A stretch of DNA of 41,271 bases, taken from contig CALPPS020000011.1 of assembly GCA_943325515.2 (NCBI GenBank), positions 1-41,271 on the forward strand, read 5' to 3'. This document shows, piece after piece, positions 1 through 8,504 of the stretch. A program made the translations under genes and the position numbers. The stretch is from Flavobacterium psychrophilum. GTDB lineage: Bacteria > Bacteroidota > Bacteroidia > Flavobacteriales > Flavobacteriaceae. Numbering within the stretch: the stretch's first letter is position 1; each line of letters opens with the position of its first letter. Under the pieces are notes generated by a model, which saw only the letters and a list, made by a program, of their open reading frames with translations, ran no database searches and had not been told where the DNA came from.

Positions 1-2
1 AA

Positions 3-221
3 TATGGCAAAATGGTTGTTAGAAATGGTTGGTATGTTTGGAGAGTGAAATACCCAAATCCTTCATTAAAAGCGAAATTTAAATGGAATGTAATAGTGAT
101 ATTATTGACATTTATAAGATTTAGCAATATATTTACAGACAATAAAAGAAAAGAGGCTTTCATCGAAGCTCTTGGGAGAACAATTGGCTGGTTCAGCCTA
201 TTATTTAATAAACCAAAATAA
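3..221 (+). CDS. Glycosyltransferase family 2, C-terminal fragment (gene cut by window edge)
   Basis: The reading frame is open from the first bases, so this is the 3' end of a longer gene that starts left of the window; the Met at 12 is probably internal. About 72 residues are visible. They contain one hydrophobic segment followed by a basic stretch and end in GRTIGWFSLLFNKPK. I recognise this ending as the tail typical of flavobacterial GT2 glycosyltransferases (membrane-associated C-terminus after the GT-A domain). The catalytic domain is outside the window, so donor and acceptor cannot be judged. It belongs to the polysaccharide locus downstream. Its segment 105-137 has a near-identical decayed copy at 1700-1732. 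Family assignment rests on the tail alone and is moderate. Confidence 0.6.
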   Translation, partial: YGKMVVRNGWYVWRVKYPNPSLKAKFKWNVIVILLTFIRFSNIFTDNKRKEAFIEALGRTIGWFSLLFNKPK

Positions 222-406
222 TAGAAAAATTAAAGAAAAATGATATAACGCCTGTGTTTTAATATATTAGTTTGCACAGTAGTGTTTATAATAAAATGAA
301 CAACATAGTTCCCGAATTAAACCAAAGCGATAGATGCTCTGATTGCTTATTGAGATTGCCATTTTTTTATGAATTAAATATCCAAGAAATAATTGATGCC
401 TTGTGA
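221..406 (+). pseudogene. Remnant of a sugar aminotransferase (WecE/RffA-like, DegT/DnrJ/EryC1 family), C-terminal about 60 codons
   Basis: In one continuous frame (224 to 406) the translation reads ITPVF-stop-YISLHSS, then SDCLLRLPFFYELN, then QEIIDAL before TGA. These match the end of the WecE/RffA fold: the VFHYVPLHS segment and the LLRLPLYYGL segment before the last helix. A TAA (260-262) stands where the family has His, and nothing of the PLP domain remains upstream because the GT2 tail ends at 221. The remnant's TGA (404-406) overlaps the GTG start of the next gene (403), a coupling typical of an operon, so an intact aminotransferase probably once sat here. An internal ATG at 296 could still give a 36-residue peptide. 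The homology is from memory of the family, not from a search. Confidence 0.7.
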
Positions 407-1647
407 ATAAATTAATTTTAAAATACTGGACTACTTTTGAACTTTTGTTTAAAATAGGAGCTTTATCTTATTTTGCAGTATCCTTTTATTATTTTTTTTT
501 CCTTGCCAGTGCAGGGGGAGGTGACGAAGCTTTGTTTGTTAATGACTTAACATTTATAAAAACCAATGGATGGATTGTGGCAATCGAGAAAAGTATTTCA
601 ATACCCTATATGATGTTGGCCTATCCGTTTTCTTTCTTTTTTAAAGAACACATTGCTTTACGATTTTCAAATCTTGTTTTATTACTAATTCTAGTTGGCT
701 ATTTTTTTAAAGTGGTAAAAATTAAGTCGGATAATTTCTATTATTATTTGGCTTTTTATATTGCAACAGTACCTTATTTCTTTGTGGGAACTAATGATGA
801 GCTCTTTTTTATAGGAATTCTCATTTTTATGACTGAAGTTTTTTATTTTGTTGAGAGTAAAAAGATGAATAATGAGATTCTCGCATTTTCTGGTTTGATT
901 GTTTCCTTTTTTACCAGAGAATTATTTTTTGTATATCTGCCAGTTATGCTTTTAGGTTTTTTCTTTCTTTATAAGAATGGGTTTAACTTTTTTACTAAAA
1001 AAATGATTTTTCCGCTACTATTGTTTGGTTTCTTTATTTTGGTCAACATTCCTAGTTTAAGAATCAATCATAAATTGTCTTATGATGACAAAAAATCGTC
1101 AAGTAAAATCGCCACATGGTCACAAAGACAGTATTTAGCGCAATTAATGGTGAATAAAGGGGAACTACCAAATTTTCAACATCCTAATTGGGAACAAACA
1201 GAAGCTTATTTGAAAAAAAATGGACCTCATTCTTTGCCTAATGGAATTAAAGAAGGAATGATGTTTGACTATGCTCTGACAATAAAGGAATTTTTCAAAG
1301 ACTTTTACTATTCCATGTTATACGGATTCAGGCAATTAGGATTAATTCTTTTATTCCCGTTCTATTTTATTGCAATGAATTTTAAAAAAGAAATGCTGTT
1401 GAGTACTAAATTCTTTATACCGTTCTCACTGCTTGTTATGCTTAGTGTTTTTTCATTAATTATAATTTCTTATGTAGAACTTAGATGGTATATTTCAGTT
1501 TTCCTGCTTTCCATTGTGTTTTACAATTATCAGCAAACCAAAAACAATATAAATAGCAATTTTGTTTTACTTAATTATTTGGTTTTATGTTGTTTTTCTC
1601 TATATGGTGTTTATGGTATTCTCCATAGGTTTATTGGGATTTTATAA
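403..1647 (+). CDS. Polytopic membrane protein, probable GT-C-type glycosyltransferase of the polysaccharide locus
   Basis: This 414-residue protein has roughly ten hydrophobic segments. An acidic pair, D41-E42, lies in the first loop after membrane segment 1 (GGGDEALFVNDL). That layout is typical of GT-C glycosyltransferases (GT39/ArnT-like), which move sugars from polyprenyl-phosphate donors on the outer face of the inner membrane. The start must be GTG at 403 because an in-frame stop lies at 394-396. It overlaps the stop of the aminotransferase remnant by GTGA, suggesting former translational coupling. The gene is flanked on both sides by related GT2-tail sequences. No specific family signature beyond the acidic loop was recognised. 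A flippase or polymerase-like role cannot be excluded, but the topology lacks the large periplasmic loop of Wzy. Confidence 0.5.
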   Translation: MNKLILKYWTTFELLFKIGALSYFAVSFYYFFFLASAGGGDEALFVNDLTFIKTNGWIVAIEKSISIPYMMLAYPFSFFFKEHIALRFSNLVLLLILVGYFFKVVKIKSDNFYYYLAFYIATVPYFFVGTNDELFFIGILIFMTEVFYFVESKKMNNEILAFSGLIVSFFTRELFFVYLPVMLLGFFFLYKNGFNFFTKKMIFPLLLFGFFILVNIPSLRINHKLSYDDKKSSSKIATWSQRQYLAQLMVNKGELPNFQHPNWEQTEAYLKKNGPHSLPNGIKEGMMFDYALTIKEFFKDFYYSMLYGFRQLGLILLFPFYFIAMNFKKEMLLSTKFFIPFSLLVMLSVFSLIIISYVELRWYISVFLLSIVFYNYQQTKNNINSNFVLLNYLVLCCFSLYGVYGILHRFIGIL

Positions 1648-1657
1648 ATTGGTATAA

Positions 1658-1787
1658 AAAATTGAATTCATTATTCTCAAGACTAATGGTAATATTATAT
1701 TGGCATTTATAACATTTAGCAATATATTTACGACCACTTTAGAAAAGAAATTTTTATCAAATTCTTTAATATTTCTTATTAAAAACT
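1658..1787 (+). pseudogene. Decayed second copy of the GT2 glycosyltransferase tail
   Basis: The stretch 1700-1732 matches 105-137 at 30 of 33 bases and in the same translation phase: LAFITFSNIFT here against LTFIRFSNIFT in the GT2 tail at the left edge. The similarity continues more weakly on both sides (IILKTNGN before, LEKKF after), then ends in the intergenic AT-rich run before the methyltransferase start at 1788. There is no catalytic domain and no plausible start, so this is a gene relic. The two GT2-tail copies bracket the aminotransferase remnant and the GT-C-like gene, which implies an old duplication or replacement in the locus. Confidence 0.55.
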
Positions 1788-2600
1788 ATGAATACACAAG
1801 ATGAAATTATAGAAATCAATAAAAAACAAGTTGAATTTTATAATCAAAAAAGCATTACAAAGAATTTATCTACAAGAATTTGGTATTATTTTCGAGAACA
1901 AACGCTAAAAAAAATACGAAAAGATATTGGTGTTTTAAACGAATCGTATGACATTCACAAGGTTTGGTTTGGTGATTTGTCAGATAAGAGAGTTTTAGAT
2001 TTAGGCTGTTACGAGGGTAATTATTGGAGTCTATATTTAGCGGAGCACAGTAAAGAATATATAGCCTTAGATTTGAGCGATGTTGCAATTAAAAAGTTGG
2101 CTGCTAGAATAAAACTTTACCCAAATGCTCAAGCAATTGCAGCTGATTTTCTTTCAGAAGAATTTGTAGAAAAAGATTTCGATTTGATTTATGCCTATGG
2201 GGTTTTACATCATTTTAAAAACACGGATGTCTTGATTGACAAACTCAATGAAAAATTAGCAACCAATGGCACAATTATCAGTTATGATCCATTAGAAACA
2301 AGTTTACCTATTAAAATAATTAGAACGATCTACCGCCCTTTTCAATCTGATGCAGCTTGGGAATGGCCTTTTAAAAAAAAAACATTTTATGAGTTCCAAA
2401 AATCATTTACAATTGTAGAAAGAAGAGGTGTTTTAGGAAAATCGAAGTGGATTGCGATATTAAATATTATGCCACTTTCAGAAGAAAAGAAAAAAAAATT
2501 GGGGCAAAAATGGTATATGGAAGACTGGGAGCAGTCAAAAAAATCAGATAAAGTATTGTTTAGTTGCATGCATTTAACGATGCTGCTGAAAAAAAAATAG
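1788..2600 (+). CDS. SAM-dependent methyltransferase (class I) of the polysaccharide locus
   Basis: The 270-residue protein has a Rossmann-type methyltransferase core. Motif I is VLDLGCYEG (residues 69-77), followed by an acidic residue at the end of strand 2 (YIALDLSD) and the later LIYAYGVLHHF segment, as in Methyltransf_11/25 proteins. No signal peptide or membrane segment is visible, so it is cytosolic. It probably methylates a sugar or lipid-linked glycan, because glycosyltransferases follow at once. The next gene starts 19 nt downstream. The 5' side is the decayed GT2 tail rather than a clear promoter. The substrate cannot be read from the sequence. Confidence 0.8.
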   Translation: MNTQDEIIEINKKQVEFYNQKSITKNLSTRIWYYFREQTLKKIRKDIGVLNESYDIHKVWFGDLSDKRVLDLGCYEGNYWSLYLAEHSKEYIALDLSDVAIKKLAARIKLYPNAQAIAADFLSEEFVEKDFDLIYAYGVLHHFKNTDVLIDKLNEKLATNGTIISYDPLETSLPIKIIRTIYRPFQSDAAWEWPFKKKTFYEFQKSFTIVERRGVLGKSKWIAILNIMPLSEEKKKKLGQKWYMEDWEQSKKSDKVLFSCMHLTMLLKKK

Positions 2601-2619
2601 CTATTAATTTATTCAAATA

Positions 2620-3486
2620 ATGAATCATAAACTTAAAACAACTATTTTTAAATGTCTTTCCATTTTACCTGATTCATTGGGCTTTTATCTTTATCATAAA
2701 ATTCAAAATTTATCGCAATCGGACTCATTGGAATATAAAATTGATTCCACAAAACAATCCTTTGAGACAATTCTTAGAATTCTTACCAAAAATAATATTG
2801 AATTAGAAAACAAAAACATTAGCGAAATAGGTTCTGGCTGGTTACCTATTCTTCCCTATTTTATTAAGTTTGTATCCAAAGTAAAAAAAATTGATACATT
2901 CGACATCAAAGAACATTATAATGCCTCAGAAATTTTAAAATTAAATGCTTTATTTTCTGAAACCTATTCTATTCCAAATAATCTCTTCAAAGGGAAATTT
3001 CAATTGCCTCCAGAAATACATTATTTTTCAAAAACGAAAATAAGTGACGGAGACTTAACAAAAACGGATTTAATAATTTCTAGGTTTGTACTTGAACATA
3101 TTTCACCAGAAAACATCAATGAAATGCATCAATCATTCGTTAAACAACTAAAAAAAGGAAGTTATATACTTCATTTAATTTCGCCAAGTGATCATAGAGC
3201 TTACACCGATAGTTCCATTTCATTATATGATTTTCTTAAATACAACCAAAACGAGTGGGATGCTATTCAAACAAAATTCGACTATCATAATCGACTACGT
3301 TTGCCACAATATCTAAACCTTTTTGAGAAAGAATTTGAAATAGTATTCGTTGAATTTGAAAGTTGTAAAGTTGGAAGTGAAGCTTATAATAAATTTAAGA
3401 AGTTAAAAATAAATGAAGAATTTATTAATTATTCTGACGAAGAATTAACAGCTGGAAGCATCAATATTTTATTAAAAGTGAATTAA
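2620..3486 (+). CDS. Methyltransferase-like protein of the polysaccharide locus
   Basis: At 288 residues it carries a degenerate motif I, ISEIGSGWLPILPYF (residues 67-81), a following acidic strand (IDTFDIKEH), and LIISRFVLEHI, the usual post-motif II segment of class I SAM methyltransferases. The glycine-rich loop has only two of the usual glycines (GSG), so the fold is recognisable but activity is less certain than for the gene before it. It lies 19 nt after that gene and 3 nt before the first GT4 gene, within a single co-directional run. A role in decorating or capping the glycan is inferred from context only. Confidence 0.65.
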   Translation: MNHKLKTTIFKCLSILPDSLGFYLYHKIQNLSQSDSLEYKIDSTKQSFETILRILTKNNIELENKNISEIGSGWLPILPYFIKFVSKVKKIDTFDIKEHYNASEILKLNALFSETYSIPNNLFKGKFQLPPEIHYFSKTKISDGDLTKTDLIISRFVLEHISPENINEMHQSFVKQLKKGSYILHLISPSDHRAYTDSSISLYDFLKYNQNEWDAIQTKFDYHNRLRLPQYLNLFEKEFEIVFVEFESCKVGSEAYNKFKKLKINEEFINYSDEELTAGSINILLKVN

Positions 3487-3489
3487 AAA

Positions 3490-4608
3490 ATGACTTTTGC
3501 AGTAATTACACATGTTCCACATATCGAATCGCAAAATCAATATTTTGCCTACTCGCCTTATGTTCGTGAAATGAATATTTGGTCAAAATATGTTGATAAT
3601 ATGACTATTGTTGCACCTTTATCAAATACAAATAAAACGGCAATTGACAGTAATTATGAATGTCAAAATATAAAATTTATTGCAATTGATAGTTTTGATA
3701 TTTTAAGTATAAAAGCTGTTTTTAAATCCCTTTTGAAAATCCCAAAAATTAGCTGGCAAATATTCAATGCCATGAAAAATGCTGATCATATTCATTTGCG
3801 TTGCCCAGGAAATATTGGATTATTGGGTTGCTTGGTTCAAATTCTCTTTCCTTCTACATCCAAAACAGCCAAGTATGCAGGAAACTGGGATCCAACATCA
3901 AAACAACCTGCAACTTATCGTTTTCAAAAATGGATTTTGAGTAATACGTTTTTAACTAGAAACATGCAGGTTTTAGTTTATGGTGAATGGGATAATAGCA
4001 CTAGAAACCTCAAACCTTTTTTTACAGCGAGTTATTTTGAAAAGGATAAGATTGATGTGCCACCTAGAAAATTAGAAGGCAAAATATCATTTGTCTTCGT
4101 TGGTTCGCTTTCAAATGGAAAGCAACCTTTGTATGCTATTCAATTGGTTGAGCAATTATTTAAGAAAGGGAAAGATGTTCAATTAACTCTTTATGGAGAA
4201 GGAAATGAAAAAGCCATGCTCGAGAATTATATTTTTAATAATTATTTGGATAGTTTTGTTTTCCTTAAAGGAAATCAAAATCAAGAAACAATTAAGAAAG
4301 CTTATTCAGAAAATCATTTTGTAATTTTACCCTCGTTGAGCGAAGGCTGGCCAAAAGTTATTGCAGAAGGAATGTTTTGGGGATGTTTACCTATAGCGAC
4401 AAGAGTTTCATGTGTTCCAAATATGTTAGATAATGGAGAACGAGGAATACTTTTAGAACTTACACTACAAAATGATTTAAAAAATATTCAATCACTTCTA
4501 AATAATAATGAGTTATATCAAAACAAAGTTAATAAAGCTATTACTTGGTCCAGAAAATATACTTTAGACGTTTTTGAAGATGAAATAAAACTACTATTGC
4601 AATCATGA
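3490..4608 (+). CDS. Glycosyltransferase, GT4 type (GT-B fold)
   Basis: A 372-residue GT-B glycosyltransferase. The C-terminal nucleotide-sugar half begins near residue 200 (SFVFVGSLSNGKQP). It carries the retaining GT4 signature around SEGWPKVIAEGMFWG, with two glutamates seven residues apart, followed by the usual change-of-loop segment. The N-terminal half, which would bind the acceptor, is divergent, as is usual in polysaccharide loci. The protein has no signal peptide and would act on the cytosolic face of the membrane on undecaprenyl-linked intermediates. It starts 3 nt after the methyltransferase and overlaps the next GT gene by ATGA (4605-4608), so the two are probably translated together. 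Donor sugar unknown. Confidence 0.85.
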   Translation: MTFAVITHVPHIESQNQYFAYSPYVREMNIWSKYVDNMTIVAPLSNTNKTAIDSNYECQNIKFIAIDSFDILSIKAVFKSLLKIPKISWQIFNAMKNADHIHLRCPGNIGLLGCLVQILFPSTSKTAKYAGNWDPTSKQPATYRFQKWILSNTFLTRNMQVLVYGEWDNSTRNLKPFFTASYFEKDKIDVPPRKLEGKISFVFVGSLSNGKQPLYAIQLVEQLFKKGKDVQLTLYGEGNEKAMLENYIFNNYLDSFVFLKGNQNQETIKKAYSENHFVILPSLSEGWPKVIAEGMFWGCLPIATRVSCVPNMLDNGERGILLELTLQNDLKNIQSLLNNNELYQNKVNKAITWSRKYTLDVFEDEIKLLLQS

Positions 4609-5678
4609 GAATAGTTCAAGTTATAGATTCATTAGATGTTGGAGGTGCCGAAAAAATGGCTGTTAATTATGCTAACGCACTACTAACTAAAATTGAATTT
4701 TCAGGATTGGTCGCTACTAGAGCTGAAGGAAATTTAAAAAATCAGTTGAATGATTCCGTTCCCTATCTTTTTCTGAATAAGAAAGCTACTATAGATTTTG
4801 GATCAGTTTTAAGATTAAGAAAATATTGTATAGAACACAAGGTAGATTGCCTTCAACCACATAGCAGTTCTTATTTTACAGCATTGTTGGTTAAATTTGT
4901 TTGTCCAAAAATTAAAATACTTTGGCATGATCACAATGGATTAAGTGAGTTTATTAGCTCAGAAAAATCGTTCGCATTGAAAATTGCCTCTTATTTTTTC
5001 AAAGGAATCATAGTGGTGAATTACAAACTAGAAGATTGGGTAGAAAAAGAGTTAAATTGCAAAAAAGTAATTTATTTACCTAATTTTACAACTATTGATA
5101 ATTCAGCAAAGGCTGAAACTACTTTAAAAGGGAAAGCTGGAAAACGAATTCTATGCCTAGCTAATTTAAGAGATCAAAAAAATCATTTTTTTTTAATAGA
5201 AGTTGCGGAAAAATTGCAGAATACTCATCCTGATTGGACATTTCATTTGGTAGGAAAAGATTTTGAAGATGACTATTCAAAACAAATAAAAGTGTTAATT
5301 GTAAATAAGAATTTAGAGAATAATGTCTTTATTTATGGTTCTAAAAACGATATAAGTAATATTATAAATCAGTCCGAAATTGCTATACTAACCTCTAAAT
5401 CAGAAGGTATGCCTATTGCTTTAATAGAATATGGATTGATGAAAATGCCTGTAGTTTTGACAAAAGTGGGCGAAATACCATTTATTATTAAAGACGGAAT
5501 TGAAGGTTTTCTGGTAGATGCAAATGATGTCGATTTATTTTATGAAAAGTTAATTAAGTACATACAAGAAGAAGATTTGCGAGTTCAAATGGGGAATTCT
5601 TTATATCAAACTATTATTAAAAACCATTCTGAAAAAGGTATTATTACTAACTATTTAAATTGGGTATCAGATCTTTAA
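4605..5678 (+). CDS. Glycosyltransferase, GT4 type (GT-B fold)
   Basis: A 357-residue glycosyltransferase with the N-terminal motif DSLDVGGAEKMAVNYANAL (residues 8-26), typical of GT4 enzymes, and a C-terminal GT-B half starting near LCLANLRDQKN. The donor-site signature KSEGMPIALIEYGLMKMPVV contains the paired glutamates. Cytosolic, no membrane segment. Its ATG overlaps the stop of the preceding GT4 gene, and the O-antigen ligase gene begins 1 nt after its stop, so it sits in a tightly packed operon. It probably adds one of the sugars of the repeat unit; linkage and donor cannot be told. Confidence 0.87.
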   Translation: MRIVQVIDSLDVGGAEKMAVNYANALLTKIEFSGLVATRAEGNLKNQLNDSVPYLFLNKKATIDFGSVLRLRKYCIEHKVDCLQPHSSSYFTALLVKFVCPKIKILWHDHNGLSEFISSEKSFALKIASYFFKGIIVVNYKLEDWVEKELNCKKVIYLPNFTTIDNSAKAETTLKGKAGKRILCLANLRDQKNHFFLIEVAEKLQNTHPDWTFHLVGKDFEDDYSKQIKVLIVNKNLENNVFIYGSKNDISNIINQSEIAILTSKSEGMPIALIEYGLMKMPVVLTKVGEIPFIIKDGIEGFLVDANDVDLFYEKLIKYIQEEDLRVQMGNSLYQTIIKNHSEKGIITNYLNWVSDL

Positions 5679-5679
5679 T

Positions 5680-7020
5680 ATGAAAGAAAGGAAATATATT
5701 ACTTTGATTCTTCTGCATGCTTTGATTGGTATTATTCTATACTTTTTTAAATCTCTTTCTATTGTATATGCAATTAGTATTCCCACCATTGGGTTGTATT
5801 ATATAGTGAAAAATCAAAATAAGAATAATGAAGTTTTATTCGTTTCGGCCTATATAGTTGGGAGTGAGGTTTTTTTAAGGATGACAGGAGGAAGTTTGCT
5901 CTACGAATCTGCAAAATATGAGGTGATGATTTTTTTAGCTTTGGGTATGTTCTATAGTGGATTTTCAAAAAATGCTATACCCTATTGGATCTACTTATTA
6001 CTGCTTCTGCCAGGAGTATTCATTGCTGTTGAAACATTGAATTTGGAAACTAATTTAAGAAAAGCAATTGCCTTTAATATTTCTGGTCCAATTTGTCTTG
6101 GCATAGCATCAATCTATTGCTATAATAGAAAAATTTTATTGTCTCAACTTAGCAATATCTTGTTAACATTAGCTTTGCCAGTTTTTTCAACTACAATTTA
6201 TTTAATTTTATATACTCCAAATATAAAAGATGTATTAACGGGAACAGGGTCTAATATTGAAACATCAGGAGGATTTGGTCCCAATCAAGTAGCTACTATA
6301 TTAGGTATAGCTATGTTTATTTTTTTTTCAAGGTTACTTTTAGAATCAAAAACAAAATTATTAATTATTGTCAACTTAGTTGTTCTTTTTAATATTACTT
6401 ATAGAGGATTTGTAACATTTTCTAGAGGTGGAATGTTGACGGGTTTACTAATAATAATTCTATTATTAGTATATGTATATTTCAATATTAAGACCTATAA
6501 AAAGATTAAGTTATTAGGTTTTTTTAGTTTTATGATCATTGCATTAGTATTTACATGGCTTTATACCTCTAATCAAACAGGCGGATTAATCAATAAGCGG
6601 TATGCAAACCAAGATGCAGCAGGTAGGATAAAAGAAAGTAGTTTAACGGGAAGAGAAGAAATATGGGATAGTGAAATAGCTAATTTCCTAGATCATCCAG
6701 TTTTTGGAATAGGTGTAGCCAAAGCATTAGAAGTCAGGCAAGAAAAATATGGGGGAGTAATCATAGCCTCTCACAGTGAAGTATCAAGAACAATTGCAGA
6801 ACATGGTACATTGGGAATTATTGCTTTGTTAATTATACTTTTCACCCCATTTTTTTTATATTTAAATAATAAACAACATATTTATATGATTTCGTTATTA
6901 CTCTTTTGGTTACTTACGATTAGTCATTCTGCAATGAGAATTGCCGCACCTGCTTTTATATATTCTTTAACTCTTTTAAAAGTTTATATAAAGGAAGAAT
7001 CCTCCATGCCAAAAGTATAA
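5680..7020 (+). CDS. O-antigen ligase/polymerase family membrane protein (Wzy_C type)
   Basis: A 446-residue polytopic protein with about eleven hydrophobic segments. The large periplasmic loop carries family landmarks: SRGGMLTG before it, then GREEIWDSEI, HPVFGIGVAKAL and SHSEVSRTIAEHGTLGI, the counterpart of the HNxxL...E.G.xG motif in WaaL/Wzy proteins. It would join undecaprenyl-linked repeat units, or ligate the glycan to its final carrier, at the periplasmic face. Sequence alone does not separate polymerase from ligase. As the only such gene in the visible part of the locus next to an initiating transferase, polymerase is slightly favoured. It is co-directional with the GT genes, 1 nt spacing. 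Confidence 0.75.
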   Translation: MKERKYITLILLHALIGIILYFFKSLSIVYAISIPTIGLYYIVKNQNKNNEVLFVSAYIVGSEVFLRMTGGSLLYESAKYEVMIFLALGMFYSGFSKNAIPYWIYLLLLLPGVFIAVETLNLETNLRKAIAFNISGPICLGIASIYCYNRKILLSQLSNILLTLALPVFSTTIYLILYTPNIKDVLTGTGSNIETSGGFGPNQVATILGIAMFIFFSRLLLESKTKLLIIVNLVVLFNITYRGFVTFSRGGMLTGLLIIILLLVYVYFNIKTYKKIKLLGFFSFMIIALVFTWLYTSNQTGGLINKRYANQDAAGRIKESSLTGREEIWDSEIANFLDHPVFGIGVAKALEVRQEKYGGVIIASHSEVSRTIAEHGTLGIIALLIILFTPFFLYLNNKQHIYMISLLLFWLLTISHSAMRIAAPAFIYSLTLLKVYIKEESSMPKV

Positions 7021-7109
7021 ACTATTCATCAGGAATATGCTCTTACTAAGATAATAGTTAGTAAAATTTAGTAACTTGCATCTTCAAAAAAAGCACTATT
7101 TATTTAACT

Positions 7110-8504
7110 ATGAATAAATTCAAAACAATACATTTTGAAGTTTCAGAAAGAAAAATTCTTTTAAGGATTTTTGATATTGTTGCTGTTTTGCTCTCCCTAT
7201 ACTTAGTTGGAATTGTTTTTAATTTTAATTATTTCAATATTTCAACTACTAATTTTAATTGGACAATTGTTTTAGTCGTTTACTTAAGTTTTATTGGTTC
7301 CGTATTTGAAATGTATAATTTACAGGTTGCTAGTAATCAATATCAAGTTATAAAAAGTGTTATTCTTACTTCTTCTACAACAGTATTGTTTTATTTGTTA
7401 ACGCCCTATTTTACTCCTGTTTTACCTACAAATCGTATTCAAATCGTATTTTTTTTCATAGCTATATTTGTTGCTTTATTCAGTTGGCGAATGATTTATG
7501 TCCGTTTTTTTGTATCGAGTAGGTTTTCAAAAAAAGTAATTTTAATATGTGATAAAGAACAAGTTACAGCGTTAAAAAATGGATTGGAGAGTGCAGATCC
7601 TCATTACAGTGTAATGGCATTTGTGGATTCAGATATTACAAATATAAATGATACATACCCACCTAAAATTATAAATATATCAATTGATAATTTAGAAACC
7701 TATGTTAAGAAACATTCTATTTCAGAAATAGTGATAGCTTCTCAAAATACAGATGGAATAACAGTAAATCTATATAATCAACTTATCCATTTATTAGAAA
7801 ATGGTTATATAATAAGAGAATATACACAAGTATATGAATCTGTTACACAGCGAATACCTGTACAATATTTTTCAAGAGATTTTTACCGGTATTTTCCATT
7901 TAGCAGAAGTAATCAAAATCATTTTTATAAAATCATTGTTAGGTTTTTCGAAATTTTAATTTCAATAATTGGATTGGTAATAGGGCTATTGTTAGTTCCT
8001 ATTGTTACTATTGGAAATTTTTTTGGTAATAGAGGTAAATTATTTTATACACAAGAAAGAGTAGGTAAGAATGGTGAAATATTTAAAATTCTCAAGTTTA
8101 GAACGATGATTCTTAATGCTGAGAAAAAAGGTGCTGTTTTTGCCTCTTCAAACGATTCTAGAGTAACGCCTTTTGGAAAAATATTGAGAAAGTCAAGAAT
8201 TGATGAATTCCCTCAATTTTATAATATTTTAAAAGGTGAAATGGCTGTTATTGGGCCCAGACCAGAACGTCCTATTTTTGTAAATGAAATTGCAGGAGTT
8301 ATGCCTTTTTATGAAACACGTCATGTTATTAAACCTGGTTTAACAGGTTGGGCACAAGTGAACTATGCTTATGGGGAAACCATAGAAGATAGTTTAATAA
8401 AACTACAATATGATTTATATTATATCAAACACAGAAGTCTTTTTCTTGACTTTAATATCATGTTTAAAACCCTTAGTACTGTTTTATTTTATCGTGGTCA
8501 ATAA
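7110..8504 (+). CDS. Polyprenyl glycosylphosphotransferase (initiating sugar-1-phosphate transferase, WcaJ/WbaP type)
   Basis: This 464-residue protein has four N-terminal membrane segments (about residues 15-135), a central nucleotide-binding-like domain, a re-entrant hydrophobic helix near 274-303, and the C-terminal bacterial sugar transferase domain. Catalytic landmarks are KFRTM (329-333), the Asp-Glu pair D365-E366 in RIDEFPQFYNILKGE, IGPRPERP and the closing PGLTGWAQVNY. It transfers a hexose- or HexNAc-1-phosphate from a UDP-sugar to undecaprenyl phosphate, starting glycan assembly. It follows the ligase gene after 89 nt. Its last 21 nt overlap, tail to tail, the convergent DUF4105 gene. 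This marks the right edge of the polysaccharide locus. Confidence 0.92.
   Translation: MNKFKTIHFEVSERKILLRIFDIVAVLLSLYLVGIVFNFNYFNISTTNFNWTIVLVVYLSFIGSVFEMYNLQVASNQYQVIKSVILTSSTTVLFYLLTPYFTPVLPTNRIQIVFFFIAIFVALFSWRMIYVRFFVSSRFSKKVILICDKEQVTALKNGLESADPHYSVMAFVDSDITNINDTYPPKIINISIDNLETYVKKHSISEIVIASQNTDGITVNLYNQLIHLLENGYIIREYTQVYESVTQRIPVQYFSRDFYRYFPFSRSNQNHFYKIIVRFFEILISIIGLVIGLLLVPIVTIGNFFGNRGKLFYTQERVGKNGEIFKILKFRTMILNAEKKGAVFASSNDSRVTPFGKILRKSRIDEFPQFYNILKGEMAVIGPRPERPIFVNEIAGVMPFYETRHVIKPGLTGWAQVNYAYGETIEDSLIKLQYDLYYIKHRSLFLDFNIMFKTLSTVLFYRGQ

Noticed and set aside
12..221. A separate small 69-residue protein starting at the first ATG
   Set aside because: The frame is open to the window edge and the sequence is the tail of a GT2 glycosyltransferase, so it is a truncated larger gene.
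1..8504. Whole polysaccharide locus as a mobile island
   Set aside because: No integrase, transposase or attachment repeats are visible; the scars fit ordinary homologous exchange in a variable locus.
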